NCBI RefSeq assembly: GCF_030499575.1
Contig: NZ_JASTLC010000001.1
Location: 2,504,001-2,568,000 of the forward strand
Reading direction: 5' to 3'
Origin: Streptomyces sp. DG2A-72
Lineage (GTDB): Bacteria; Actinomycetota; Actinomycetes; Streptomycetales; Streptomycetaceae
Length of the DNA: 64,000 bases
Shown: piece after piece, positions 35,463 through 44,531 of the stretch
How positions within the stretch are numbered: position 1 is the first letter of the stretch
Layout of the letters: each line of letters starts with the position of its first letter
Made by a program: the position numbers and the translations under genes
The notes under the pieces: model-generated
Database searches by the model: none
What the model was told of the DNA's origin: nothing
Seen by the model: only the letters and a program-made list of their open reading frames with translations

Positions 35463-35863
35463 GAGTGCTCGGCTCCTCTGAATGCTTCTATTTCCACTTC
35501 GACCAGGATGCGCGAGTCCACGAAGCCCTCCACGATCAGCAGCGTCGAGACCGGACGCACCTCGTCGAAGAGTTCCTTGTGGGCCTGGCCCACGGCGTCC
35601 ACGTCCCGCGCGTGGGTCAGGTACATCCGCGTACGGACCACGGAAGCGACCCCGAGCCCGAACTCACCGATCGCCTCGATCGCGCCGGTGAAGGCCACCA
35701 CGGCCTGTTCGTACGGGTCGCCCTCGCCGTACAGCACATCGCCCTTGAAGGACGTGGTGCCCGCCACCAGAACGCGGTCTCCCGCCGCGACGGCACGTGC
35801 GAAACCGAAGGACTCCTCCCACGGACTTCCGCTCTGCACACGCCGCACGGCATCGGACGTCAT
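35459..35863 (-). CDS. RidA-family enamine/imine deaminase inside the his operon
   Basis: A 134-residue RidA/YjgF protein. It contains [43 protein letters not shown] and [14 protein letters not shown], with the catalytic-type Arg in VVRTRMY. RidA hydrolyses reactive 2-aminoacrylate and related enamines to keto acids, protecting PLP enzymes. It lies between priA (16 bp) and hisF (4-bp overlap), so it is transcribed with the his genes. Confidence 0.9.
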   Translation of the reverse strand: MTSDAVRRVQSGSPWEESFGFARAVAAGDRVLVAGTTSFKGDVLYGEGDPYEQAVVAFTGAIEAIGEFGLGVASVVRTRMYLTHARDVDAVGQAHKELFDEVRPVSTLLIVEGFVDSRILVEVEIEAFRGAEHS

Positions 35864-35879
35864 GACGCTGTGTCCTCTT

Positions 35880-36602
35880 TCAAGACGTAGCCTCCAGGGC
35901 CTCTTCCAGCGTGAACGCCTTCGCGTACAGGGCCTTCCCTACGATCGAACCCTCCACGCCCAGCGGTACGAGCTCGGCGATGGCCCGCAGGTCGTCCAGC
36001 GAGGAGACGCCGCCGGAGGCCACGACCGGGCGGTCGGTCGCCGCGCAGACGTTCTTCAGCAGCTCCAGGTTCGGGCCCTGCAGCGTGCCGTCCTTCGCGA
36101 TGTCGGTGACCACGTACCGTGCGCAGCCCTCCTTGTTGAGCCGCTCCAGCGTCTCGTAGAGGTCGCCGCCGTCGCGGGTCCAGCCGCGCCCGCGGAGCGT
36201 GGTGCCCCGTACGTCCAGGCCCACCGCGATCTTGTCGCCGTGTTCGGCGATGACCTTCGCGACCCACTCCGGGGTCTCCAGGGCGGCCGTTCCCAGGTTC
36301 ACCCGGGTGCAGCCCGTGGCCAGGGCGGCGGCGAGGGAGGCGTCGTCCCGGATGCCGCCGGACAGCTCGACCTTGATGTCCATCGCCTTCGTCACCTCGG
36401 CGATCAGCGCACGGTTGTCGCCGGTGCCGAACGCGGCGTCCAGGTCGACCAGGTGCAGCCACTCGGCGCCTGCCCGCTGCCAGGCGAGGGCGGCCTCCAG
36501 GGGGGAGCCGTACGACGTCTCGGTCCCGGACTCTCCATGTACGAGGCGGACGGCCTGGCCGTCGCGGACGTCGACGGCGGGGAGGAGTTCGAGCTTGCTC
36601 AC
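35880..36602 (-). CDS. priA: Bifunctional phosphoribosyl isomerase A (HisA/TrpF)
   Basis: A 240-residue TIM barrel from GTG 36602 ([20 protein letters not shown]). Catalytic acids lie in PAVDVRDG and in [22 protein letters not shown] and [12 protein letters not shown] are the PriA-type phosphate loops. In Streptomyces this one enzyme isomerises ProFAR for histidine and PRA for tryptophan, replacing trpF. No separate trpF is in the window, consistent with that. GTG overlaps the hisH stop by 4 bp. Confidence 0.95.
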   Translation of the reverse strand: MSKLELLPAVDVRDGQAVRLVHGESGTETSYGSPLEAALAWQRAGAEWLHLVDLDAAFGTGDNRALIAEVTKAMDIKVELSGGIRDDASLAAALATGCTRVNLGTAALETPEWVAKVIAEHGDKIAVGLDVRGTTLRGRGWTRDGGDLYETLERLNKEGCARYVVTDIAKDGTLQGPNLELLKNVCAATDRPVVASGGVSSLDDLRAIAELVPLGVEGSIVGKALYAKAFTLEEALEATS

Positions 36603-37246
36603 AGTGTTCCGATCCAGTTGGTGAGGAGCTGGGCTCCGGCGTCGCCGGACTTCTCGGGGTGGAACTGCGTCGCCCACAGGGCACCGTTCTCCACGGCGGC
36701 CACGAAGGGCTTGCCGTGCGTCGACCAGGTGACCTTGGGGGCCGTCAGCGTCGGGTTGTGGACTTCGAGGTTCCAGTCGTGGACGGCGTACGAGTGCACG
36801 AAGTAGAAGCGCGCGTCCGCGTCCAGACCGGCGAACAGCTCGGAGCCCGGCGCCACGTCCACGGTGTTCCACCCCATGTGGGGCACGATGTCGGCCTGCA
36901 GCGGCTCGACCGAGCCGGGCCACTCGTCGAGGCCGCCGGTCTCGACGCCGTGCTCGATGCCGCGCGCGAACAGGATCTGCATGCCGACGCAGATGCCCAT
37001 GACGGGACGGCCGCCGGCCAGGCGACGGTCGACGATCCAGTCGCCGCGGGCCTCGGTCAGCCCCTTCATACAGGCGGCGAAGGCCCCGACGCCGGGCACG
37101 AGGAGCCCGTCGGCGTTCATGGCCTTGTCGTAGTCACGGGTGATCTCGACGTCGGCGCCCACGCGCGCGAGGGCACGCTCGGCCGACCTCACATTGCCGA
37201 AGCCGTAGTCGAAGACCACGACCTGCTTGGGTGCACTCAATTCCAC
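36599..37246 (-). CDS. hisH: Imidazole glycerol phosphate synthase glutaminase subunit
   Basis: A ~215-residue class I glutamine amidotransferase. The triad is visible: Cys in [13 protein letters not shown], and His and Glu in QFHPEKSGD. It supplies ammonia to HisF. The start is unclear. GTG 37246 overlaps the preceding small ORF by 10 bp but has its GGAGG only 1 base upstream; TTG 37240 has better spacing to the same site. Confidence 0.93.
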   Translation of the reverse strand: MELSAPKQVVVFDYGFGNVRSAERALARVGADVEITRDYDKAMNADGLLVPGVGAFAACMKGLTEARGDWIVDRRLAGGRPVMGICVGMQILFARGIEHGVETGGLDEWPGSVEPLQADIVPHMGWNTVDVAPGSELFAGLDADARFYFVHSYAVHDWNLEVHNPTLTAPKVTWSTHGKPFVAAVENGALWATQFHPEKSGDAGAQLLTNWIGTL

Positions 37247-37401
37247 ACCTCCAGCCGCAGGACGCCCGCGACCAGACACATCGCGGCGCCGATCGAGAGC
37301 AGCACGATGAGGCTCTTCGGCATCTCCTGCTTGGCGAAGGAGATGATCCCGCCGACCAGGAAGAGCCCGACGACAATCAGGATGGTCGACAGCCCGTTCA
37401 C
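37237..37401 (-). CDS. 54-residue two-helix membrane protein in the his operon
   Basis: GTG 37401 overlaps the hisB stop (GTGA) and the ORF ends inside hisH. It encodes [20 protein letters not shown], a short loop ([10 protein letters not shown]), a second helix ([20 protein letters not shown]) and EVWN. Stop/start overlaps at both ends support translation. Function is unknown. The hairpin topology and membrane location are inference from hydrophobicity. Confidence 0.75.
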   Translation of the reverse strand: MNGLSTILIVVGLFLVGGIISFAKQEMPKSLIVLLSIGAAMCLVAGVLRLEVWN

Positions 37402-37991
37402 AGCGCGCCCTTCGTGGAAGGCAGGATTCCGGCGGCGCGCGGGTCCCGCTCGCTGGCGTACCGCAGCGCCCGGGCCAGCGCCTTGAACTGGCACTCCACG
37501 ATGTGGTGCGCGTTGCGCCCGTACGGCACGTGCACGTGCAGCGCGATCTGCGCCTGGGCGACGAAGGACTCCAGGATGTGCCGGGTCATCGTGGTGTCGT
37601 ACTCGCCGATCATCGGCGCCATGTTCTCGGGCTCGGTGTGCACGAGGTAGGGGCGGCCGGACAGGTCGACGGTCACCTGGGCCAGCGACTCGTCCAGCGG
37701 GACCGTGCAGTTGCCGAAGCGGTAGATCCCCACCTTGTCGCCGAGCGCCTGCTTGAAGGCGGCGCCCAGCGCGAGGGCGGTGTCCTCGATGGTGTGGTGC
37801 GAGTCGATGTGCAGGTCGCCCTCGGTCTTCACGGTCAGGTCGAACAGACCGTGCCGGCCGAGCTGGTCGAGCATGTGGTCGTAGAAGCCGACGCCGGTCG
37901 ACACATCGACCTTTCCGCTGCCGTCGAGATCGATCTCGACGAGCACCGACGTCTCCTTGGTGACGCGCTCCACGCGTCCTACGCGGCTCAT
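37398..37991 (-). CDS. hisB: Imidazoleglycerol-phosphate dehydratase
   Basis: A 197-residue single-function dehydratase. The two repeated metal-binding motifs are present: [14 protein letters not shown] and [17 protein letters not shown], plus [18 protein letters not shown]. It removes water from IGP using bound Mn(II). ATG 37991 shares one base with the hisC stop (TGATG). Confidence 0.97.
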   Translation of the reverse strand: MSRVGRVERVTKETSVLVEIDLDGSGKVDVSTGVGFYDHMLDQLGRHGLFDLTVKTEGDLHIDSHHTIEDTALALGAAFKQALGDKVGIYRFGNCTVPLDESLAQVTVDLSGRPYLVHTEPENMAPMIGEYDTTMTRHILESFVAQAQIALHVHVPYGRNAHHIVECQFKALARALRYASERDPRAAGILPSTKGAL

Positions 37992-39094
37992 CAGCTCTGC
38001 TCCTTCTTGAGTTCACGGACCGCGTCGAGGAACGCGTCGTTCTCCTGTGGGGTTCCGGCGCTGACCCGCAGCCACCCCGCGATGCCGTTGTCGCGGACCA
38101 GTACGCCCTGGTCGAGGATCCGCTGCCAGGCAGTGTGAGAGTCCTCGAACCGGCCGAACTGCACGAAGTTCGCATCGGACTCGACGACTTCGTAGCCGGC
38201 CGCTCGCAGCTCGCTCACCAGCCGGTCCCGCTCGGCCTTCAGCTGCTCGACGTACTTCAGCAGCGTGTCGGTGTGCTCCAGGGCCGCGAGCGCGGTCGCC
38301 TGGGTGATCGCCGAGAGGTGGTAGGGCAGCCGTACGAGCTGGACGGCGTCGACGACAGCCGGGTGCGCGGCGAAGTAGCCGAGGCGGAGTCCGGCCGCGC
38401 CGAACGCCTTCGACATCGTCCGCGAGACGACGAGATTCGGCCGCCCTTCGAGCAGCGGCAGCAGCGAGTCGCCGTGGCTGAACTCGATGTACGCCTCGTC
38501 GACCACAACCATTGACGGTTTCGCCGCCTGCGCGGCCTCGTACAGCGCGAGGACCGTCTCGGGCGGAACCGCGTTGCCCGTGGGGTTGTTGGGGGTGGTG
38601 ATGAAGACGACGTCCGGCCGGTTCTCGGCGATCGCCTTCTCGGCCGCGGCGGCGTCGATCGTGAAGTCGTCGTCGCGGGGACCCGAGATCCAGCCCGTTC
38701 CGGTGCCGCGCGCGATGAGCGCGTGCATCGAGTACGACGGCTCGAAACCGATCGCGGTGCGGCCAGGGCCGCCGAAGGTCTGCAGCAGCTGCTGGATGAC
38801 CTCGTTGGAGCCGTTGGCCGCCCAGACGTTCGCCGGGCCCACCTCGTGACCGGACGTGTCGGTCAGGTACTTGGCCAGCTGTGTGCGCAGTTCGACCGCG
38901 TCCCGGTCCGGGTAGCGGTTGAGGTTCCGGGCCGCCTCGCGGACACGCTCGGCGATGCGTTCGACCAGCGGCTCGGGCAGCGGATAGGGGTTCTCGTTGG
39001 TGTTCAGCCGTACGGGGACGTCCAACTGGGGCGCGCCATAGGGGGACTTGCCGCGCAGCTCGTCCCGTACGGGGAGATCGTCGATGCCAGTCAC
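37991..39094 (-). CDS. hisC: Histidinol-phosphate aminotransferase
   Basis: A 367-residue fold-type I PLP aminotransferase. [11 protein letters not shown] near residue 30, [28 protein letters not shown], and the PLP Lys in [17 protein letters not shown] are intact. Its ATG 39094 overlaps the hisD stop by 4 bp. Confidence 0.96.
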   Translation of the reverse strand: MTGIDDLPVRDELRGKSPYGAPQLDVPVRLNTNENPYPLPEPLVERIAERVREAARNLNRYPDRDAVELRTQLAKYLTDTSGHEVGPANVWAANGSNEVIQQLLQTFGGPGRTAIGFEPSYSMHALIARGTGTGWISGPRDDDFTIDAAAAEKAIAENRPDVVFITTPNNPTGNAVPPETVLALYEAAQAAKPSMVVVDEAYIEFSHGDSLLPLLEGRPNLVVSRTMSKAFGAAGLRLGYFAAHPAVVDAVQLVRLPYHLSAITQATALAALEHTDTLLKYVEQLKAERDRLVSELRAAGYEVVESDANFVQFGRFEDSHTAWQRILDQGVLVRDNGIAGWLRVSAGTPQENDAFLDAVRELKKEQS

Positions 39095-40443
39095 TTGCCC
39101 TCGGGTACCTTCCAGCCGCTGTGCCCGATTTGTTCGCCTCCGGCAAAACGCGCCTTGATCGCCGCGCCGTGCGCGGGCAGGTCCTCCGCCTCCGCCAGCG
39201 TCACCACGTGCTGCGCCACGTCGGCCAGCGCGTCCCTCGTGTAGTCGACGATGTGGATACCGCGCAGGAAGGACTGGACCGACAGGCCCGAGGAGTGGCA
39301 GGCGCAGCCACCCGTGGGCAGGACGTGGTTGGACCCGGCGGCGTAGTCACCGAGCGAGACCGGCGCCCAGGGGCCGATGAAGATGGCGCCGGCGTTCTTC
39401 ACCCGGTCCGCGACCGCGGCAGCCTCGGCCGTCTGGATCTCCAGGTGTTCGGCGCCGTACGCGTCGACGACTCGCAGGCCCTCCTCGACGCCGTCGACCA
39501 GGACGATCGCGGACTGCCTGCCCTTGAGGGCGGGCACGACCCGGTCCTCGATGTGCTTGGTGGCCGCGACCTGCGGCTCCAGCTCCTTCTCCACCGCGTC
39601 CGCCAACTCCACGGAGTCGGTGACGAGGACGGCGGCGGCCAGCGGATCGTGCTCGGCCTGGCTGATCAGGTCGGAGGCGACGTGCACCGGGTCGGCGGTG
39701 GAGTCGGCCAGGACCGCGATCTCGGTCGGGCCCGCCTCGGCGTCGATGCCGATCTTGCCGGTGAAGTAGCGCTTGGCGGCGGCGACCCAGATGTTGCCGG
39801 GGCCGGTGACCATGTTGGCGGGCGGGCAGGACTCGGTGCCGTACGCGAACATCGCGACGGCCGTGGCGCCACCGGCGGCGTACACCTCGTCCACGCCGAG
39901 CAGCGCGCAGGCGGCGAGGATCGTCGGGTGCGGGAGGCCATCGAACTCGGCCTGCGCGGGCGAAGCGAGCGCGATCGACTCGACGCCGGCCTCCTGGGCG
40001 GGCACGACGTTCATGACCACGGAGGACGGGTAGACCGACCGGCCGCCGGGCGCGTACAGCCCGACCCGCTCGACCGGCACCCACTTCTCGGTGACCGAGC
40101 CGCCGGGCACGACCTGGGTCGTGTGCGTCGTACGGCGCTGCTCGCGGTGGACGAGACGGGCGCGCCGGATGGACTCCTCCAGGGCGGCGCGCACGGCCGG
40201 GTCGAGTTCTTCGAGTGCCTTGTCGAGCGCCTCGGCCGGGACGCGTACGGAATCCAGACGCACCCCGTCGAACTTCTCGGCGAAGTCGATCAGCGCCGCG
40301 TCGCCCCGATGATGCACGGCCTCGCAGATCGGACGCACCTTCTCGAGGGCGGCCGCAACGTCGAAGTCGGCTCGGGGCAGCAGGTCGCGCAGGGCGGGAC
40401 CCTCCGGGAGGGCGTCGCCGCGCAGATCGATTCGGGAGATCAC
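39091..40443 (-). CDS. hisD: Histidinol dehydrogenase
   Basis: A 450-residue zinc enzyme that makes histidine from histidinol in two NAD steps. GTG 40443 gives [15 protein letters not shown]. Signatures include [25 protein letters not shown], and [20 protein letters not shown]. It heads the his gene run. The 189-bp gap upstream (40444-40632) contains a hairpin and must hold the his promoter and that of the divergent gene at 40633. Confidence 0.96.
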   Translation of the reverse strand: MISRIDLRGDALPEGPALRDLLPRADFDVAAALEKVRPICEAVHHRGDAALIDFAEKFDGVRLDSVRVPAEALDKALEELDPAVRAALEESIRRARLVHREQRRTTHTTQVVPGGSVTEKWVPVERVGLYAPGGRSVYPSSVVMNVVPAQEAGVESIALASPAQAEFDGLPHPTILAACALLGVDEVYAAGGATAVAMFAYGTESCPPANMVTGPGNIWVAAAKRYFTGKIGIDAEAGPTEIAVLADSTADPVHVASDLISQAEHDPLAAAVLVTDSVELADAVEKELEPQVAATKHIEDRVVPALKGRQSAIVLVDGVEEGLRVVDAYGAEHLEIQTAEAAAVADRVKNAGAIFIGPWAPVSLGDYAAGSNHVLPTGGCACHSSGLSVQSFLRGIHIVDYTRDALADVAQHVVTLAEAEDLPAHGAAIKARFAGGEQIGHSGWKVPEGK

Positions 40444-40523
40444 GGGCTCAATTCTCGCAGACCGGAGTCGGGCGTTGTTCCCGCGTTTCAGTGACTGATA
40501 CACGACCCGGAAGATCAGGGGGG

Positions 40524-40544
40524 TGTGGGGGGTGCCCCCCCACA
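40524..40544. other. G/C-rich hairpin between hisD and the divergent membrane gene
   Basis: TGTGGGGGG (40524-40532) pairs with CCCCCCACA (40536-40544) with a 3-nt loop. As it lies between divergent genes it is not a simple terminator; a role in the his leader or as an operator is possible. Confidence 0.45.
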
Positions 40545-40632
40545 AAGCACAGCACGTTTAGTGTTCGGCGCGTCACTCAGCGGGCATGAACAGTTGTACG
40601 AAACCCATGAGTAACAGGAGGAATGGACCACC

Positions 40633-42210
40633 GTGACCGAGGGGGCCGGCATCCGCGCCGGGGAGCTGCCGGACGATCTGACCGCCGCCGAGGCCGGCAT
40701 GTGGCAGGCCTTCCGCAACGGCAGCGTGTATGACCTGAGCAGCGGCGAACCGATCGTCGACGATCCGCACGGCGGGCACCCGTGGGGACCCGAGCGGACG
40801 GTGCGGGCGCGGATCGTGTGCTGGCTGCTGCTGGACGGCCCGCCCGCACTCGCGGGCCGCGTGTCGTCCCTGAAGCTCACCGGCGTACAGATCAGCGGCA
40901 CCCTGGACCTCGCGGGCGGCACGGTCACGCCCTACGTCGAGCTGCGCGGCTGCCGTTTCGAGCGGGAGATCCTGCTGCCGGAGGCCCGTTTCACCACCGT
41001 ACGGCTGGTGGACTGCTCGGTGCCGCGACTGGAGGCGGCCCGGGTGCACACGGAGGGCGATCTGCATCTGCCGCGCTGCCGCTTCCACCACGGGGTACGG
41101 CTGACCGACGCGCACATCGGCACGGATCTGCTGATCAACCAGGCCATCGTCTACCGGGACCGCAGCGGGCGCTCCATCTCCGGGGACGGCATGACCATCG
41201 GCCAGGACCTCCAGGCCGAGCTGCTCGAATCGCACGGCGAGCTGCGGCTGCGCGGCGCCAACGTCGGCGTGTCGCTGAGTCTGCGGGGCGCCCGGCTGGC
41301 CAATCCGTACACGCGGTTCGCGTTGAACGCGCCGCAGCTGACCGTGGGGCGGACACTGTATCTCACGCCCGCCGGTGTCGACAGCGTGCTGCTGAGCGGG
41401 ACCACACCCGCGCGCGGGACGCGGGTCCAGCGGGTCGAGTGCGAGGGCGGGGTGCGGCTGGACGACGGGCGGTTCGGGGACTCCGTCGACTTCGAGCGGG
41501 CCCGGTTCACCTTCACCGACGAGCAGGAGCTGTCGCTGCGGCGGGTGCAGACACCGGAGCTGCGCTTCCTCGGAGAGCGGCCGGCGCGCGGGCGTGTCGT
41601 GCTCTCGGGGGCGAAGATCGTCAACCTGATGGACCGGAGGGACAGCTGGCCCGGCCCCGGGCGGCTGCACATGGGCGGCTTCGCCTACGAGAACCTCGTG
41701 CCGCGCGGCCCGTTCCCGCTCGCCGAGCGGCTGGAGTGGGTCGCCGCCGCGACCGCCGAGTACAACCCGGAGCCGTACGAGCGACTGGCCACCGTACTGC
41801 GGGCCGGGGGCGAGGACGAGGACGCCCGCGAGGTGCTGCTGGCCAAGCAGCGCCGACGGCGCGAGACCCTGCCGGCGGCGGCCAAGCTGTGGGGGTATGT
41901 GCAGGACTTGACGGTGGCCTACGGCTACCGGCCCGGCCGGGCGGCGGTCTGGATGGCGCTGCTGTGGGCGGCGAGCTCGGTGGCCTTCACGCACGCCGAC
42001 CATCCGCCGATCAAGTCCGGTGAGCATCCGCCGTGGAACCCGGCCCTCTTCGCGCTCGACCTGCTCCTGCCGGTCATCGACCTCGGTCAGGTGGGTTTCT
42101 TTCGGCTGCGCGGCGGCTGGCAGTGGCTGGCCGCGGCGATGATCCTGGTCGGCTGGATCCTTGCGACGACGGTGGCGGCGGGGGCGACGCGGCTGCTGCG
42201 ACGGGGCTGA
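40633..42210 (+). CDS. Beta-helix (pentapeptide-like) membrane protein
   Basis: A 525-residue protein from GTG 40633, preceded by AGGAGG. Residues ~75-365 consist of repeating short strand units (for example LKLTGVQISGTLDLAGG, LRGCRFEREILLPEARF, LRLRGANVGVSLSLRGARL) like pentapeptide or bactofilin-type right-handed helices. A helical region follows (~385-445), then three membrane segments (WMALLWAASSVAF, LFALDLLLPVIDLGQV, WLAAAMILVGWILATTV). The helix should lie in the cytoplasm. Such proteins are common in Streptomyces but uncharacterised. It is divergent from hisD. Confidence 0.7.
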   Translation: MTEGAGIRAGELPDDLTAAEAGMWQAFRNGSVYDLSSGEPIVDDPHGGHPWGPERTVRARIVCWLLLDGPPALAGRVSSLKLTGVQISGTLDLAGGTVTPYVELRGCRFEREILLPEARFTTVRLVDCSVPRLEAARVHTEGDLHLPRCRFHHGVRLTDAHIGTDLLINQAIVYRDRSGRSISGDGMTIGQDLQAELLESHGELRLRGANVGVSLSLRGARLANPYTRFALNAPQLTVGRTLYLTPAGVDSVLLSGTTPARGTRVQRVECEGGVRLDDGRFGDSVDFERARFTFTDEQELSLRRVQTPELRFLGERPARGRVVLSGAKIVNLMDRRDSWPGPGRLHMGGFAYENLVPRGPFPLAERLEWVAAATAEYNPEPYERLATVLRAGGEDEDAREVLLAKQRRRRETLPAAAKLWGYVQDLTVAYGYRPGRAAVWMALLWAASSVAFTHADHPPIKSGEHPPWNPALFALDLLLPVIDLGQVGFFRLRGGWQWLAAAMILVGWILATTVAAGATRLLRRG

Positions 42211-42215
42211 AGTAC

Positions 42216-42265
42216 GTGCGGGAGCTGCCCACCGGGAGCTGACGCGGGTGCGGGAGCTGCCCACC
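42216..42265. repeat. 18-bp direct repeat
   Basis: GTGCGGGAGCTGCCCACC occurs at 42216-42233 and 42248-42265, in the 106-bp gap before the LON-domain gene. It is probably a recent small duplication. Confidence 0.7.
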
Positions 42266-42316
42266 AGGTGGTCGGTGCGCACGCGCGTTCTCCCGCGACG
42301 ACTAGGCTTTCACGCC

Positions 42317-43057
42317 GTGACCACCGTCCGGCTTCCACTCTTCCCCTTGAACTCGGTGCTGTTCCCGGGACTCGTACTTCCGTTGAACGTCTTCGAGGAG
42401 CGTTATCGCGCCATGATGCGCGAACTGCTCAAGTCCCCCGAGGACGAACCGCGCCGTTTCGCCGTCGTGGCGATCCGCGACGGCCACGAGGTGGCCGCCA
42501 GCGCGCCCGGCATGCCGGACCCGACTGCCCTGCCCGAGCGCGGGCCCGCCGCCGGCTTCGGCGCCGATCCCGTCAAGGCGTTCCACGGCGTGGGCTGTGT
42601 GGCGGACGCGGCGACGATCCGGGAGCGGTCCGACGGCACGTTCGAGGTACTGGCGACGGGGACGACCCGCGTGCGGCTGCTGTCGGTCGACGCGTCCGGT
42701 CCCTTCCTGACGGCCGAGCTGGAGGAGCTGACGGAGGATCGCGGCGACGAGGCGGGGGCGCTGGCCGAGGGGGTGCTGCGGGCGTTCCGGCAGTACCAGA
42801 AGCGGCTGGCGGGCGCCCGGGAGCGGTCGCTGTCGACGGGCGCGGAGCTGCCGGACGAGCCGGCCGTGGTCTCGTATCTCGTGGCCGCCGCGATGATGCT
42901 GGACACCCCGACGAAGCAGCGTCTGCTCCAGGCGCCGGACACCGCGTCCCGGCTGCGCGACGAACTGAAACTCCTTCGCTCCGAGACGGCCATCATCCGT
43001 AACCTGCCGTCGTTGCCGGCGTCGGACCTGACGCGCGGCCCGACGAACCTCAACTGA
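42317..43057 (+). CDS. LON substrate-binding domain protein
   Basis: A 246-residue protein from GTG 42317 (MTTVRLPLFPLNSVLFPGLV). The N-terminal LON domain is clear (PLNVFEERYRAMMREL, FAVVAIRDG, GVGCVADAATIRERSDG, GTTRVRLL). A helical C-terminal region follows. There is no AAA or protease domain, so it is not Lon itself; such stand-alone proteins may act in protein quality control. It lies 16 bp upstream of ybaK and is probably cotranscribed. Confidence 0.88.
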   Translation: MTTVRLPLFPLNSVLFPGLVLPLNVFEERYRAMMRELLKSPEDEPRRFAVVAIRDGHEVAASAPGMPDPTALPERGPAAGFGADPVKAFHGVGCVADAATIRERSDGTFEVLATGTTRVRLLSVDASGPFLTAELEELTEDRGDEAGALAEGVLRAFRQYQKRLAGARERSLSTGAELPDEPAVVSYLVAAAMMLDTPTKQRLLQAPDTASRLRDELKLLRSETAIIRNLPSLPASDLTRGPTNLN

Positions 43058-43073
43058 ACCTGGGAAAGCCCGG

Positions 43074-43577
43074 ATGGCGAAGAAGTCGAAGAAGCAGCAA
43101 CAGTCGGCCGGCACGCCCGCGACGGTGGCCCTGACAGCGGCGGGCGCGGACTTCACGGTCCACGCCTACGACCACGACCCCGCACACCCCTCCTACGGCG
43201 AGGAAGCCGCCGAGGCGATGGGTGTCTCCCCTGAGCGGGTTTTCAAGACGTTGGTCGCGGACGTCGACGGCACGCTGGTGGTCGGCATCGTCCCGGTGTC
43301 CGGCTCGCTGGACCTGAAGGCCCTGGCGACGGCGGTGGGCGGCAAGAAGGCGACGATGGCGGACCCGTCCCTGGCGGAGCGCACGACGGGCTATGTCCGG
43401 GGCGGCATCTCCCCGTTGGGCCAGCGCAAGAAGCTCCGGACGGTCCTGGACGCCTCGGCGACGGCGTTCGACACGGTCTGCGTCTCGGCGGGCCGCCGCG
43501 GCCTGGAGGTCGAGCTGTCCCCGAAGGACCTGACCGACCTCACGAACGCCACCCTCGCCCCGATCGCCCGCGCCTGA
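43074..43577 (+). CDS. ybaK: Cys-tRNA(Pro)/Cys-tRNA(Cys) deacylase
   Basis: A 167-residue YbaK/EbsC-type editing protein. GVSPERVFKTLVADVDG, GIVPVSGSLDLKALA, GGKKATMADP with the functional Lys, and TGYVRGGISPLGQRK are intact. It frees cysteine from mischarged tRNA(Pro) in trans. The start ATG 43074 follows GGGAAAG. The Lys/Gln-rich N-terminus (~14 residues) is typical of Streptomyces copies. The bL37 ORF is 41 bp downstream. Confidence 0.9.
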   Translation: MAKKSKKQQQSAGTPATVALTAAGADFTVHAYDHDPAHPSYGEEAAEAMGVSPERVFKTLVADVDGTLVVGIVPVSGSLDLKALATAVGGKKATMADPSLAERTTGYVRGGISPLGQRKKLRTVLDASATAFDTVCVSAGRRGLEVELSPKDLTDLTNATLAPIARA

Positions 43578-43618
43578 CCTCTCGACGCCGGTCCCTTCCT
43601 CGGTTAAGCAGAGGGGAC

Positions 43619-43693
43619 ATGTCGAAGAAGACCCGGAAACGCAAGTGGCGTGTGAAAAAGGGCCGAGCCAATCATGGTCGGCGCCCAGCCTGA
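43619..43693 (+). CDS. Ribosomal protein bL37-like (24 residues)
   Basis: A 24-residue, extremely basic ORF from ATG 43619 with a good ribosome site (GAGGGGAC). It begins MSKKTRKRKWRVKKG and ends ANHGRRPA. The length and the ANHG(K/R)RP ending match the actinobacterial large-subunit protein bL37, first seen in mycobacterial ribosome structures. It is too short for routine gene calling. It is 41 bp after ybaK and followed by a different intergenic repeat. Confidence 0.8.
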   Translation: MSKKTRKRKWRVKKGRANHGRRPA

Positions 43694-43695
43694 TC

Positions 43696-43795
43696 CAAGC
43701 CCGTCCGGCGTTTGAGGACGAGGCCGTTCAGGCCGAAGCGGGGGTCTGGGGGCGCAGCCCTCAGGGATGGGACGGGTAGGGGCGGCGGGGGCGAA
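43696..43795. repeat. Second Streptomyces intergenic repeat type
   Basis: Contains GTCCGGCGTTTGAGGAC, then GAGGCCGTTCAGGCCGAAGC and GGGGGTCTGGGGGCGCAGCC. This string is familiar to me as a recurrent Streptomyces intergenic element. It lies between convergent stops at 43693 and 43829. Confidence 0.6.
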
Positions 43796-43828
43796 CCAAC
43801 CCCCGCCGCAACCACAGCGGACCTGGCC

Positions 43829-44497
43829 CTACGCAGGCGGCGCCCCAACAGGCTGCTGATACGGCTCCGGATCCCGGGGCCCGAACAACGCCGTGAGCCC
43901 CAGGTGCACCACCAGCCCGGCCAGTGGCCACGCCAGCAACGCGCCCTTCGCCCCCAGCTTCAGCGGCGCGGAGAACGTAATCCCCTTGCCCACCTGCTTC
44001 GCATGGGCGATCACATTCTCCGGGGGCCCGAGCCAGATCCCCACCCGCCAGGCCAGCAGCGATCCGAGCAGCCCTCCGACGGCCAGCCCGACCACCAGCG
44101 GCACCCCGCCACGCCGCCGCACGAGGAACACGACGAAGGCGCTCACGACACCGAAGGCGACGGCCAGCAGAGTGAACGTGCCGTCCACCCCCACCGCCTG
44201 CTCCCCCTCGGTGTCCTTGAGGTAGACGACCCAGTTCTTGTCGACGACGTCCCCCACCAGCGGCACGCGCGGCGCCAGCCAGGCCCACACCACGCCCAGC
44301 AGCAGTCCGCCGAGCGCCACCACGACCGCGATCACCGCGGCTTCCCGCACTTCGGTCTTCATCCCGGGCCCGTCCTGTCCGTACCCGACATCATGCGTCG
44401 CGAGGGCCCCGTACGCCTGCCCGGCAGGCGACGGCGGCCACCCACCGTAGGGCGGCTGTTCATGCGGCGGCGGAGGAGGAGTCAGCGGTGCGGTCAC
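43829..44497 (-). CDS. Four-helix membrane protein, probably DUF2567
   Basis: About 222 residues from GTG 44497. A Pro/Gly-rich N-terminus (~45 residues; PPPPPHEQPPYGGWPP) precedes a helix (AAVIAVVVALGGLLLGVVWAW), an outside region (KNWVVYLKDTEGEQAVGVDG), and three more helices. The pattern fits the DUF2567 family. A shorter start at Met 46 (MKTEVREAA) is possible. It follows the ABC permease by 34 bp on the same strand. Function is unknown. Confidence 0.7.
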   Translation of the reverse strand: MTAPLTPPPPPHEQPPYGGWPPSPAGQAYGALATHDVGYGQDGPGMKTEVREAAVIAVVVALGGLLLGVVWAWLAPRVPLVGDVVDKNWVVYLKDTEGEQAVGVDGTFTLLAVAFGVVSAFVVFLVRRRGGVPLVVGLAVGGLLGSLLAWRVGIWLGPPENVIAHAKQVGKGITFSAPLKLGAKGALLAWPLAGLVVHLGLTALFGPRDPEPYQQPVGAPPA

Positions 44498-44531
44498 CCT
44501 GACATCGTGCCAGGCCCGCCTGTGCGGTGTG

